This document shows, one piece after another, positions 17,322-25,425 of a stretch of 54,510 nucleotides of DNA. Numbering within the stretch: the first letter of the stretch is position 1; each line of letters opens with the position of its first letter. The position numbers were made by a program, and so were the translations under genes. The DNA is taken from NCBI GenBank assembly GCA_016935755.1, contig JAFGQI010000068.1:1-54510 (forward strand), read 5' to 3'. Origin of the DNA: Anaerolineales bacterium. Lineage in GTDB: Bacteria > Chloroflexota > Anaerolineae > Anaerolineales > UBA4823. Under the pieces are notes generated by a model, which was given only the letters and a program-made list of their open reading frames with translations, was not told the DNA's origin and made no database searches.

Positions 17322-18337
17322 ACCTTACGCACAGTCTGGCGCAGAGCTTCCTTGCGGGCTTCGGGCAAACCGGGCAGTACATCCAGAGCAAATAAGGGCG
17401 GATGGCCTTCGACAACCAGGGAGGCTGAGATATTTCCGTACAGAACAGCCTGGAGCGGGTCATAGGTGCGGCGATAGCCAGCCAGGAATCCACCGCAAAA
17501 AGCATCCCCCGCGCCCACGGGGTTGACCAACCGGGCAGGATAAGCGGGGATCTCCCAGCGGGTGCGGCTGGCGTGATCATACAGCAACTGGCCATGCTCT
17601 CCGCACTTGATAACCACGATATCGCAGCCGTAGGCGGACAGGGCGGCTGCCATTTCCCATAAATCCTGGCTGCGGCTATGGAACAGCGCCCGAATTTCCG
17701 TTTCGGAGGGCATGAAGGCCGTCAGACCGGTGAGCAAGGCGGGCACATCGTCCCAATAAGAGGGGTTCATATAGCCGGGGGATGGATCCAGAGTGATGGT
17801 GGTGAACTGAGCCTGGCGCAGCATGGCTGGCAGCAGGCTGTGAGTCAGGTAGTCGACAGGGCAGAAATGAGCCACGCTGGCATCCATGAATTCAGACGGG
17901 ATATCGCCCTGCCGCAGGGAGGTGACGGCCATACGAGTGCGGCTGTCCAGGCTGCCGGTGGTTGGGCGGTAGCCCAGCAGAGATTTCGGGAAGGGCAGCC
18001 CGAGGCGGGCGAAATGCGCCACCGGGTCATCATAGGCGCGCGTGGTGCGATCCAGGAAGGCAGTGAAAGAACGCAAATCCACCGCCTGGGGCAAGATGTG
18101 CACGGCGCGCATATCCAGCCCGCGTTGGCTGAGATCATCCAGCCATTCCTGAGGGTAGTCTTCTCCTACGCGGGCGATGATGGCTGGGGGAGGTTCGGGT
18201 TCCCAGATCGCCAGGCCGACAGCGGCATACAAAGCGTTCCCGCCGGGCACATCCAGGAGCGCTTCTCCGGAGGGGAAAACCATATAGTCGCGGGTTAGCT
18301 GTCCGGCGATTAAGAAGCGGGGTAGGGCGTGTTCCAT
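17318..18337 (-). CDS. PfkB-family carbohydrate/nucleoside kinase
   Basis: 339 aa. PfkB signature 1 is represented by VPGGNALYAAVGLA near residue 33. Signature 2 is NPVGAGDAFCGGFLAGY (about 270), with the catalytic Asp in GAGDAF. The fold phosphorylates sugars or nucleosides with ATP; specificity cannot be read. A TATAAT lies 10 bases upstream of the ATG without a Shine-Dalgarno sequence, so a very short leader is likely, but read-through from the ABC operon 25 bases upstream is also possible. Confidence 0.83.
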   Translation of the reverse strand: MEHALPRFLIAGQLTRDYMVFPSGEALLDVPGGNALYAAVGLAIWEPEPPPAIIARVGEDYPQEWLDDLSQRGLDMRAVHILPQAVDLRSFTAFLDRTTRAYDDPVAHFARLGLPFPKSLLGYRPTTGSLDSRTRMAVTSLRQGDIPSEFMDASVAHFCPVDYLTHSLLPAMLRQAQFTTITLDPSPGYMNPSYWDDVPALLTGLTAFMPSETEIRALFHSRSQDLWEMAAALSAYGCDIVVIKCGEHGQLLYDHASRTRWEIPAYPARLVNPVGAGDAFCGGFLAGYRRTYDPLQAVLYGNISASLVVEGHPPLFALDVLPGLPEARKEALRQTVRKV

Positions 18338-18347
18338 GCTGGACTGA

Positions 18348-18353
18348 ATTATA
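18348..18353 (-). promoter_or_regulatory. -10 box before the PfkB gene
   Basis: TATAAT on the minus strand in the 25-base gap between the ABC ATPase and the PfkB gene, 10 bases before the start codon. No clear -35 hexamer (it would fall inside the ATPase gene). Confidence 0.35.
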
Positions 18354-18362
18354 CGCTGAAAT

Positions 18363-19451
18363 TTATCCTTTTCCAGCCAGGGCTAAGAAGACATCTTCCA
18401 GGGTGGGTTCGACCTGTTCTACCCGCAGGCTGAAGGCAGAACCCCCGTCTGCAGCGGCAATTGCGCTCGCGAGGTCGTTGGCGGTGACACCAGCGGGTGT
18501 GATCGCTCGCAGGTGGTCGCTGACCAGGCCGACCCGCAGAACGCAGGGGCAGCGCTGCAGCACTTCGATGGCCTGGATGACTGAGTTTTTTAACATTTGG
18601 GGCTGCTTTTCCAGTATGGCTGTCTCATGCTGCACCTGCGCCGGGATGGGCGCTGCCAGACCTTCATCTTCCTGAGATGCCGGTGTGACGAAGACATCCC
18701 AGGCCAGGCCCGGAAGCGCATTGGTTTTTAGTGAAGAGGGCGTATCTAGAGCCAGCAAACGCCCGTCGCGCATGATGCCAACCCGGCCACAATATTCGGC
18801 TTCGTCCATATAATGGGTGGTGACCAGGGCGGTCACCCCGCCTTCAACCAGCTTATAAATCAGATCCCAAAAGGCGCGCCGGGCCAGTGGATCCACACCG
18901 CTGGTTGGCTCATCCAGAAACAGCAGCCGCGGCCGGTGGACGATGGCTGTGGCCAGAGCCAGGCGCTGACGCCAACCCACCGACAGGCTGCTGACTCTCT
19001 GGTCGCGGAAGGAGCGCAGTTCTACCAGATCGAGCACTTCTTCCAGGCGAGAACGCTCGCGGATGCCGTAGACCCCGGCGTAAAAAGCCAGGTTTTCGGC
19101 AACGGTCAGTTCATGATACAGGGCAAATTTCTGCGACATGTAGCCCACATTGGCGCGCACCTGTTCGGATTGGCGGAAAGCGTGGTAGCCCAGAACCTGG
19201 GCAGTTCCATCGGAGGGCCGGAGCAGTCCCAGCAGCATGCGCATGGTGGTGGTTTTGCCTGAGCCGTTTGGCCCCAGATATCCCACCACTTCGCCTTTCC
19301 AGACGGTGAAACTGACATGATCGACGGCCAGAAAATTTCCGAAATAACGGGTCAGCCCTTCGGCATGGATGGCAATCCCATCTGGCTGGGGTGGATTATC
19401 CAGCGGCGGCTGATCCGGATGAACCTGCGGGGGCGACCAGGGCATTTTCAT
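18363..19451 (-). CDS. ABC exporter ATPase (second of two, YbhF C-half-like)
   Basis: 362 aa from the ATG at 19451, which overlaps the upstream ATPase stop as ATGA; the same frame stays open further upstream but that is shadow sequence. Walker A GPNGSGKTT (about residue 67), Walker B LLFLDEPTSGVDP and an H-loop in TTHYMDEAE are present. The signature reads LSVGWRQR instead of LSGGQ, as is common in the DrrA/YbhF-like branch (family knowledge). The C-terminal 90 residues resemble the drug-exporter ATPase tail. Energises the exporter with the partner at 19448. Confidence 0.88.
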   Translation of the reverse strand: MKMPWSPPQVHPDQPPLDNPPQPDGIAIHAEGLTRYFGNFLAVDHVSFTVWKGEVVGYLGPNGSGKTTTMRMLLGLLRPSDGTAQVLGYHAFRQSEQVRANVGYMSQKFALYHELTVAENLAFYAGVYGIRERSRLEEVLDLVELRSFRDQRVSSLSVGWRQRLALATAIVHRPRLLFLDEPTSGVDPLARRAFWDLIYKLVEGGVTALVTTHYMDEAEYCGRVGIMRDGRLLALDTPSSLKTNALPGLAWDVFVTPASQEDEGLAAPIPAQVQHETAILEKQPQMLKNSVIQAIEVLQRCPCVLRVGLVSDHLRAITPAGVTANDLASAIAAADGGSAFSLRVEQVEPTLEDVFLALAGKG

Positions 19452-20467
19452 GGGATCACCTCCGGGGCGGGCTGAAGCATGCCAATAAACACATCTTCTA
19501 GCTGCGGCGCAATCAGGCGCAGGCGGGTCAACTGGCCCCCCTGGGCGGGAATGATTTCTTGCAGTTGGGCGATAATGGCTTCGGCCTGGCCCTGCCTGAC
19601 ACGCAGGTGCAGGCGATCGCCAAACATCTGCACATCTTCGATATCGGGTTTCATCTCTGCAAGCGTGCGCCGCAGCAGGTTGAGCGGCTGACCGATCAGC
19701 TCCAGGATACGCCCTTCCAGGCGGGAGCAAAGCTCGATGGGGGAGCCTTCTGTCATGATGCGCCCCTGGTTCATAAAGCCGATGCGTGTGCAGCGGGCGG
19801 CCTCATCCATGTAGGGGGTGCTGACCAGGACGGCCGTGTTGGCATTTTGCTGCCCAACCAGGTGGATGATGAGCTGCCAGAAATCCTGCCGGGTGACCGG
19901 ATCGACGCCGGTAGTGGGCTCATCGAGCAGCAGGATCGGTGGGCGATGCACCAGGGCCGCGGCCAGGCCCAGTTTTTGCCGCATGCCGCCGGAAAGATAG
20001 CCCGCCCGGCGGTCGAGATAAGGATCCAGGCCAACAAAAGCCAGGATTTCCATGCAGCGCGGCCGCCACTCTGCGGGGCGCAGACCGCGCACCTCGGCGA
20101 AAAAGCGCAGGTTTTCCATCACAGTTAATTCTTCATAGAGGGAAAAGCGCTGCGGGAGGTAGCCGATTTGGGCGCGGGCCTGCTCTGGGTGGCGGAACAG
20201 ATCATTGCCAGCCAGGCGAATGACCTGTGTTTCTGAGCCGCCTGTGATCTGGTCAGGCTGATAAGCCCCGCACAGCAGGCGCATAACCGTGGTTTTGCCG
20301 GCCCCATCCGGGCCGACCAGGCCATAAATCTCGCCGGCGGCGATGGACAGGCTGACATTATCGGCGGCAACGGTCTGCCCATGCGAAACAGGGTTATGCC
20401 AGGTTTTCCTGAGATGGAAAGCTTCGATCAGGGGTGGCACAAGGCGGGCTATATCAGCATCTGTCAT
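19448..20467 (-). CDS. ABC exporter ATPase (first of two, YbhF N-half-like)
   Basis: 339 aa. Walker A GPDGAGKTT (about residue 52), signature LSGGMRQK (about 160), Walker B ILLLDEPTTGVDP, and STPYMDEA in the H-loop position, where the usual His is replaced by Pro or shifted. The pair of ATPases matches the two halves of the E. coli YbhF protein, here split into two genes. The start is the first ATG, 20 bases after the adaptor gene. Confidence 0.88.
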   Translation of the reverse strand: MTDADIARLVPPLIEAFHLRKTWHNPVSHGQTVAADNVSLSIAAGEIYGLVGPDGAGKTTVMRLLCGAYQPDQITGGSETQVIRLAGNDLFRHPEQARAQIGYLPQRFSLYEELTVMENLRFFAEVRGLRPAEWRPRCMEILAFVGLDPYLDRRAGYLSGGMRQKLGLAAALVHRPPILLLDEPTTGVDPVTRQDFWQLIIHLVGQQNANTAVLVSTPYMDEAARCTRIGFMNQGRIMTEGSPIELCSRLEGRILELIGQPLNLLRRTLAEMKPDIEDVQMFGDRLHLRVRQGQAEAIIAQLQEIIPAQGGQLTRLRLIAPQLEDVFIGMLQPAPEVIP

Positions 20468-20487
20468 GGCAACACGCTGGCGTCTCT

Positions 20488-21942
20488 TTATGGTTCTGAA
20501 AAGCGGACATCGGCAGGCATGCCGGGTTTGAGCTTGCCGCTGGCGCTGGCCTCTTCAGAGATGGCCAGCTTGATGGCAAATACAGTGGTTCTGCGCCCTT
20601 CGGCGGTCTGTACGTTGCGTGGGGTAAATTCCGCCCGGTCGGCGATGTGCGTGACGGCGGCGATGAAGGACTGCCCGGGGAAAGAATCCACGGTAACGCG
20701 GGCCTGCTCGCCCAGCTTGATTTTCCCGTATTGGTCTTCTGGAAGATAAACCGTGATGGTCATCTGGTCCAGCAGACCGATGGACAACACCGAAGCCCCG
20801 GCCTGGATCACTTCGCCCGGTTCGACATCTCGGCTGAGGATGACACCGGAAGTGGAGGCATAGACAGTCAATTTCTTAATCTGAACATCCATCAGGTCGA
20901 GTTCGGCCTGCGCCTGGGCAACAGCTTTTTCAGCCTGGTCGAGTTTGGCCTGAGCCTGTTTTACGCCTATCTGAGTCTGCTCGGCGTTTGCCTGGGCCTG
21001 CTGCAGACCAATCCGGGCGGCGCGCACCTGCAGTGAATCATTGCCGGTGAGCAGGCTGTTCAAGTGATCGAGGGCCGTATCGTAGCGCTCCTGGGCGACT
21101 GCCAGGCGGGCGCGGGCTTCCAGCACCTCATCGGAGGCTGTTTCGGAGAGCATCTTGTCATAATCCTTCTGGGCGGCTTCGAGGTCTGCCTCAGCGGCAT
21201 CATAGAGGCTTTCGGCGTAGTCGCGCATTTCCTGATTGCTCTGGCCCTTGGCCCGGTCGTACACGTCCTCGGCGACCAGGAAGGCTGTCCGCGCCCTGGA
21301 GAGACGCTCTTCGGCGGCTTTCAGATCATCGTTGGTGACTTTTTGTACCACCGTCTCATAGTTGGCCTGCTCGGCTGTCAGCACATCGCTGGCGGCCTGC
21401 ACTTCGACCTGGGCGGCGGAGATTTCTTCGGCCTGGTTAAAATACCAGACAGGCTGGTCGAACTCGCTGGGGATTTTATCTTTCCAGGCCTTGGTTCGAG
21501 CAGCCAGATCAGCCTGACGGGCAGCATTTAAGGTGATATCATACTGCACCTGGGAGGCCTCGATGCTGATTTGCGCCAGACGCAGCGAGGCCTGGGCGAT
21601 TTCCAACCCGGCCTGCGCGGTGACGAGACCAGAACGGGCTGCCTCCAGAGCTGAGACGGCTCGCTGGCGCTGCGACTGCAGCAGTTCATCGTCCAGTCTT
21701 ATCAGCGGGTCGCCCGCCTGCACCAAGTCACCCTGGTTTACCAGAACATCGGCTACTCGCCCGGACAGCTCTGGGGAGACCAAGATCTCCACCGCCTCCA
21801 CCGTGCCGGAGGCTGTCAGCGGCTCATTGGAATTATGGTTTCTCTGCGCCCATACGACAGCTGCCGTGGCTGCCAGGGCCAGGATGACCAGCAGCGGGAT
21901 AATGATCATTTTTCGATTCGGAATGTGTTTTTTGTCGTCCAT
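20488..21942 (-). CDS. HlyD/YbhG-type periplasmic adaptor protein
   Basis: 484 aa from ATG 21942, with a perfect AAGGAGG five bases upstream. One N-terminal transmembrane helix (about 13-33). The biotinyl-lipoyl half-motif is split (SGTVEAVEILVSPELSGRV and YASTSGVILSRDVEPGEVI) around a very long coiled-coil hairpin, about residues 90-370, rich in Ala, Gln and Glu. A beta-barrel domain with RRTTVFAIKLA and LKPGMPADV follows. It links the inner-membrane ABC transporter outward. The hairpin is longer than in typical YbhG proteins (about 330 aa total). Confidence 0.88.
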   Translation of the reverse strand: MDDKKHIPNRKMIIIPLLVILALAATAAVVWAQRNHNSNEPLTASGTVEAVEILVSPELSGRVADVLVNQGDLVQAGDPLIRLDDELLQSQRQRAVSALEAARSGLVTAQAGLEIAQASLRLAQISIEASQVQYDITLNAARQADLAARTKAWKDKIPSEFDQPVWYFNQAEEISAAQVEVQAASDVLTAEQANYETVVQKVTNDDLKAAEERLSRARTAFLVAEDVYDRAKGQSNQEMRDYAESLYDAAEADLEAAQKDYDKMLSETASDEVLEARARLAVAQERYDTALDHLNSLLTGNDSLQVRAARIGLQQAQANAEQTQIGVKQAQAKLDQAEKAVAQAQAELDLMDVQIKKLTVYASTSGVILSRDVEPGEVIQAGASVLSIGLLDQMTITVYLPEDQYGKIKLGEQARVTVDSFPGQSFIAAVTHIADRAEFTPRNVQTAEGRRTTVFAIKLAISEEASASGKLKPGMPADVRFSEP

Positions 21943-21968
21943 TGAAGCCTCCTTGTATTTGCTACAAG

Positions 21969-23102
21969 TCAATCCAGTCGTTTACGAAAACGCAGCGAAG
22001 CAGCCGTCATCAGCGCCACGCCAAATATGATCAGGGCAATGACTTCATTTCTCAACGCCCAAACGCCCACATCTTTGAGGAGCAAGGAACGGATGATGAC
22101 CAGGTAGTAGCGCAAGGGCATGAAATAGGAGACCCACTGCAGAACCACTGGCATCGCCTCCAGGGGGAAGAAGAAGCCGGAGAGAAAGAGGCTGGGCAGG
22201 AGTATCATCCACACGCTGAGCATGGCTTCTTGCTGTGTATTGGCAAAGGTCGAAGCCAGCAGGCCGATGCCCAGGCTGGTGAGCAGGAACAAACCCGAGA
22301 GCAGCAGAATCAGCCCCAGGTCGCCGCGCACTGGCACCTTGAACCACCAGTGCCCAATCGCCAGCACCTCCAACATGTTGAGGAAAGCCAGCACGACATA
22401 GGGCAGGATCTTGCCCACCACCAGCTCCCAGGGGCGAATGGGGGTGACGATCAACTGCTCGATTGTGCCGCGCTCGCGTTCGCGCACTACAGCAGTAGCG
22501 GTCAGGATGGAAGTCAGGGCAAACAAGATCATGCCGATCACGCCCGGGATCATGAAATAGGCGCTGATCAGGTCGGGGTTATACCAGACCTGGGGGATGA
22601 TCTGAACAGGAGGTTGGAAAGAATCTGAACTGCCCCGGCGCACCAGACGATCAGTCAGCAAGCGGGTAGCGTGTTCTTGACCGATCATCTGGGCTGCCGA
22701 GAGCGCAGTGGATGCAACGGTCGGGTCAGAGCCATCCAGGATAAACGCCACCTGCGCGGAGCCATTGCCCTTGATCTGGGCGGTATAGTCGGGCGGGATG
22801 ATTAACCCCACACGGGCTTTACCGCTGTCGATCAGCAGGCGCAGCTCTTGCTCGGAATCGACCTCATAAGCCAGGAGGAAGTAGTCAGCGGAGCGGAAGG
22901 CGTCCAGCAGTTCTCGCGTCGCCGGGCCGCGATCCTGGTCAAAGATGGCCATGGGCACATTGCGCACATCGTTGGTGGCTGCGTAGCCCAACAGAAACAA
23001 CTGCATGATCGGGATGACCAGAACCAGGATCAAGGTGCGCGGGTCGCGCAGAATCTGGATGAACTCTTTGCGGATGAGAGAAGCCAGGCGAGAATTGTTC
23101 AT
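21969..23102 (-). CDS. ABC-2 type exporter permease (YbhS/YbhR-like)
   Basis: 377 aa from the ATG at 23102 (GGAG seven bases upstream); a TTG seven codons further up is less likely. A transmembrane helix at about 20-42 is followed by a large extracytoplasmic loop of about 130 residues, then five helices from about residue 170. The ABC-2 motif RERERGTIEQLIVTPIRP is present. Only one permease gene is found in the operon, whereas the E. coli ybhGFSR operon has two, so a homodimer is inferred. Confidence 0.87.
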   Translation of the reverse strand: MNNSRLASLIRKEFIQILRDPRTLILVLVIPIMQLFLLGYAATNDVRNVPMAIFDQDRGPATRELLDAFRSADYFLLAYEVDSEQELRLLIDSGKARVGLIIPPDYTAQIKGNGSAQVAFILDGSDPTVASTALSAAQMIGQEHATRLLTDRLVRRGSSDSFQPPVQIIPQVWYNPDLISAYFMIPGVIGMILFALTSILTATAVVRERERGTIEQLIVTPIRPWELVVGKILPYVVLAFLNMLEVLAIGHWWFKVPVRGDLGLILLLSGLFLLTSLGIGLLASTFANTQQEAMLSVWMILLPSLFLSGFFFPLEAMPVVLQWVSYFMPLRYYLVIIRSLLLKDVGVWALRNEVIALIIFGVALMTAASLRFRKRLD

Positions 23103-23132
23103 AGGCGCTCCAACGAGAGTCAATTTCTGTAT

Positions 23133-23777
23133 TTACGAGGCAGCTGCAGTCGAGGCCGGGGTGGGGGGAGAATCACTGGCAGCCAGGATGCCGTGCAGAT
23201 AGATGTCGACCAGGTACTGCATGGCATTGTGGTGAAATTCGGCCGGGCCGGCTGAGGCCAGGATCAGTTCGGTCAAGTAGTAGCTAAAGAAAAGGCCTAA
23301 GAAGGAACGGATGATCATCGGCTCAGGAATCGGGCGCAGTTGACCCTGGCCGCGCACTTTGATATTGGCCAGGATTTGCATTCCGAAAGGGAAGAGCTGT
23401 TGGAACAGATCTTGAGTGTGAATGCTCTTGAACTCGACCAGCTCGATAAACATCAAGTTCAAGAAATCTGGGCGTCCCTTGACGGTTGTGACCATGCGTT
23501 CAGCCGCGTCGCGTAACAGCTCCTCGATGGTCTGGCCCTGAGCATCCATCAGCAGCGGCAGGACTTCCCGGTAGGGATGATATTCCAGGAAGACGGCTTG
23601 AAAGACCTCTTCTTTGCCGGCGAAGTGGTTGTACAGCCCGCCCAGGGCGATGTTGGCGCTCCTGGCGATCTGGCGGATGGAGGTGCCGTGGTAGCCCTGG
23701 CGGACGAACAGGTCGTGGGCTGCCTGGATGATTTCCAGGCGGGTGCGTTCACCTCGACGCGGGATTACTTCTTCCAT
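23133..23777 (-). CDS. TetR-family transcriptional regulator
   Basis: 214 aa. The N-terminal helix-turn-helix (residues about 10-58) has TRLEIIQAAHDLFVRQGYHGTSIRQIA and GGLYNHFAGKEEVF, typical of TetR/AcrR. The C-terminal ligand domain is not specific. It is the first gene of the exporter operon, and a 16-bp palindrome over its promoter suggests self-repression relieved by an exported ligand. This mirrors CecR upstream of ybhGFSR. AAGGAG precedes the ATG. Confidence 0.9.
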   Translation of the reverse strand: MEEVIPRRGERTRLEIIQAAHDLFVRQGYHGTSIRQIARSANIALGGLYNHFAGKEEVFQAVFLEYHPYREVLPLLMDAQGQTIEELLRDAAERMVTTVKGRPDFLNLMFIELVEFKSIHTQDLFQQLFPFGMQILANIKVRGQGQLRPIPEPMIIRSFLGLFFSYYLTELILASAGPAEFHHNAMQYLVDIYLHGILAASDSPPTPASTAAAS

Positions 23778-23796
23778 GAGATAGCACTCCTTATGA

Positions 23797-23812
23797 ATGA
23801 ACGTTCGTTCAT
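23797..23812. promoter_or_regulatory. TetR-type operator palindrome
   Basis: Perfect inverted repeat ATGAACG-TT-CGTTCAT, with partial extension on both sides (GAAT at left, ATTC at right). It lies directly downstream of the -10 box of the TetR gene, where a bound repressor would block initiation. TGAACG-type half-sites are common for TetR-family operators. Confidence 0.75.
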
Positions 23813-23841
23813 ATTCTAGCTAGAAGGTTGAATTTTGTCAA
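23813..23841 (-). promoter_or_regulatory. Promoter of the TetR/ABC exporter operon
   Basis: Minus strand: TTGACA (23836-23841), 17-base spacer, TAGAAT (23813-23818). The -35 is perfect and the -10 differs by one base, making this the strongest promoter in the window. The operator abuts it. Confidence 0.8.
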
Positions 23842-23880
23842 GGGTCAGGCTGAATTCTGTACGTGGGGGTGATGAAACAA

Positions 23881-23922
23881 TCAGGGACTGCCCATGCTGT
23901 GTCATTCATGGGCAGTCCCTGA
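23881..23922 (-). terminator. Long hairpin, likely terminator
   Basis: A perfect 16-bp stem (23881-23896 with 23907-23922) around a 10-base loop. Read on the minus strand, it follows the small membrane gene ending at 23972 and is followed by TTGTTTCATC, a partial T-tract. It insulates the TetR promoter from upstream transcription. It could instead be a stray palindromic repeat. Confidence 0.55.
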
Positions 23923-23971
23923 AGTAATGATGCGGTAAGCAGCCAGGATAAAGGTGCTGCGGTGCAGTATT

Positions 23972-24202
23972 CTACTGTTTTAACTCACCCAGGCTGGCAA
24001 TGCTGCGCAGCAGGCCAAATACCAATACACCCAGTTTAACCCCCTCGCCAGCTGTTACCCCATGAGGGCTATCCTCTTCTGTATTTTGGATGTATAGATA
24101 AGCAGCCAGCGCCCCGACCAGCGCGCCGAGCACGGCGCCAATCACCAACGCTTTCGGTTTCCAGGCTTGAGATTCGCTCTGTTGAAGGGCTTGTTCGCTC
24201 AT
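23972..24202 (-). CDS. Small single-span membrane protein, unknown
   Basis: 76 aa. A glycine/alanine-rich hydrophobic segment at about 19-42 (GAVLGALVGALAAYLYIQ) resembles a YtxH- or glycine-zipper-like helix, followed by an acidic turn and a second weaker hydrophobic stretch. It overlaps the upstream gene by 4 bases (ATGA), so the two are translated together. No function can be assigned. Confidence 0.6.
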   Translation of the reverse strand: MSEQALQQSESQAWKPKALVIGAVLGALVGALAAYLYIQNTEEDSPHGVTAGEGVKLGVLVFGLLRSIASLGELKQ

Positions 24203-24672
24203 ATTTCACCTTTCTCGAATATTTTCCGAAGGATGTCCCCTGCCCGATTGACCTGCTGCCCCAGGGAGCTCAGAGAAGCTCGATATGTTTTCAGGCGCAG
24301 GACTGGTTCAACCGCTTTATCATCCAGACGGCTGATCCGCACGGTCAGCAGAATAAAGAAGTCTTGCAGCCGGCGAGTGTAGAACGGCAGCACATCAATC
24401 AGCCGCATGACGCCATAGGCAATACCAGCCGTGATGATCAGCAGGATCAAGACCATGAAGAGTGTAGGCGCAATCAGCCAGATCAAGGAGATATCCGCCC
24501 ACTGGCTTTGATCGTTGGCGGTGCCAAGCACGGCTGCCAGGATGCCCAGCGCCAGCAGGAGGATGACTCCTGCCAGGACCGGTATGGTGATCTGCCATAA
24601 CACCTCCTGGCGGTGGCGCGCATAGGTGACCGGATTGCGTTCCAGGGGTTGGATGGGGGGAAGATCGCTCAT
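24199..24672 (-). CDS. Two-span membrane protein, unknown
   Basis: 157 aa. Two hydrophobic helices at about 26-52 and 62-92 are separated by a short polar loop. The C-terminal 60 residues are amphipathic and basic. The partner at 23972 is translationally coupled. No recognised family, but composition and codon use match the neighbours, so the gene is probably real. Confidence 0.6.
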   Translation of the reverse strand: MSDLPPIQPLERNPVTYARHRQEVLWQITIPVLAGVILLLALGILAAVLGTANDQSQWADISLIWLIAPTLFMVLILLIITAGIAYGVMRLIDVLPFYTRRLQDFFILLTVRISRLDDKAVEPVLRLKTYRASLSSLGQQVNRAGDILRKIFEKGEI

Positions 24673-24739
24673 GGTGCTGTACTACCTCGCAGCTCTATTT
24701 TAGCACGATTCAGCAGCGCGCAGGATCAACCTGGGTGGG

Positions 24740-25285
24740 TTATTTTGAGTAAACTTCTTTCTTCAACTCAGCCACACACGGCAGGGTGCGATATAGGTCG
24801 GCGTAGTCCAGACCGTAGCCGACTACCCAGACATCCGGGATATCAAAACCCAGGTAATCGACCTGCACGTTCAAGCCAGGGCGCAGCTTGCGCACCAGAG
24901 CGCAGGTATGCAGGGAGGCTGGATTGCGCCCTGCCAGGACGCGCTGCAGATAGCTGAGGGTATGCCCGCTGTCGACAATATCTTCGACAATGATCACATG
25001 CTGCCCATCGATCGGCTCGCGCAGATCCATCAGGATGCGCACCGCGCCCGATTCGGTGGTCCTGCCATAGCTCGAGAGAGCCATAAAATCCACCACATGC
25101 GGAAAGTGCATTTCCCGCGTCAGGTCAGCCAGGAAGATGAAAGCGCCTTTGAGGATGCCAATCATATATAAGCGCTCAACATGGCGGAAATCGGAAGAGA
25201 TTTGTTCCGCCATCTCTTTGACACGGGCGGCAATAGCCTCGGGGGTGATCAGGATGCGGGCCAGGTCGGGGTGATTCTCGGTCAT
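24740..25285 (-). CDS. hpt: Hypoxanthine phosphoribosyltransferase
   Basis: 181 aa, the usual length. The PRPP-binding motif VIIVEDIVDSGHTL is at about residue 98-111, and GILKGAFIFLADLTR at about 45 supplies the PRPP loop. The region LGFDIPDVWVVGYGLDY near the C-terminus is typical for Hpt. It salvages hypoxanthine and guanine to IMP and GMP. GGAG lies before the ATG. Confidence 0.92.
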   Translation of the reverse strand: MTENHPDLARILITPEAIAARVKEMAEQISSDFRHVERLYMIGILKGAFIFLADLTREMHFPHVVDFMALSSYGRTTESGAVRILMDLREPIDGQHVIIVEDIVDSGHTLSYLQRVLAGRNPASLHTCALVRKLRPGLNVQVDYLGFDIPDVWVVGYGLDYADLYRTLPCVAELKKEVYSK

Positions 25286-25375
25286 AGCATTATCTCCAAA
25301 ATAGACGCGATGCAGGCGGATCTTGGGAGAAAACAGACGATGGTTTCTCTCTAATCTATTTTACCTTACACTGGA

Positions 25376-25405
25376 TTGATCTATTCTTTGATACAATCAG
25401 ATAAT
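25376..25405 (+). promoter_or_regulatory. Promoter of the IlvC-like/LuxE/LuxC cluster
   Basis: TTGATC (25376-25381), 18-base spacer, GATAAT (25400-25405), then AAGGAG eight bases before the ATG at 25426. The region is AT-rich compared with the surroundings. Confidence 0.5.
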
Positions 25406-25425
25406 TTAAATAAGGAGCAAAAATC

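Noticed and set aside
19452..19730. N-terminal extension of the second ABC ATPase
   Set aside because: The extra 93 residues are Arg/Pro/Ala-rich and overlap the first ATPase in another frame; the ATG at 19451 with ATGA overlap is the natural start.
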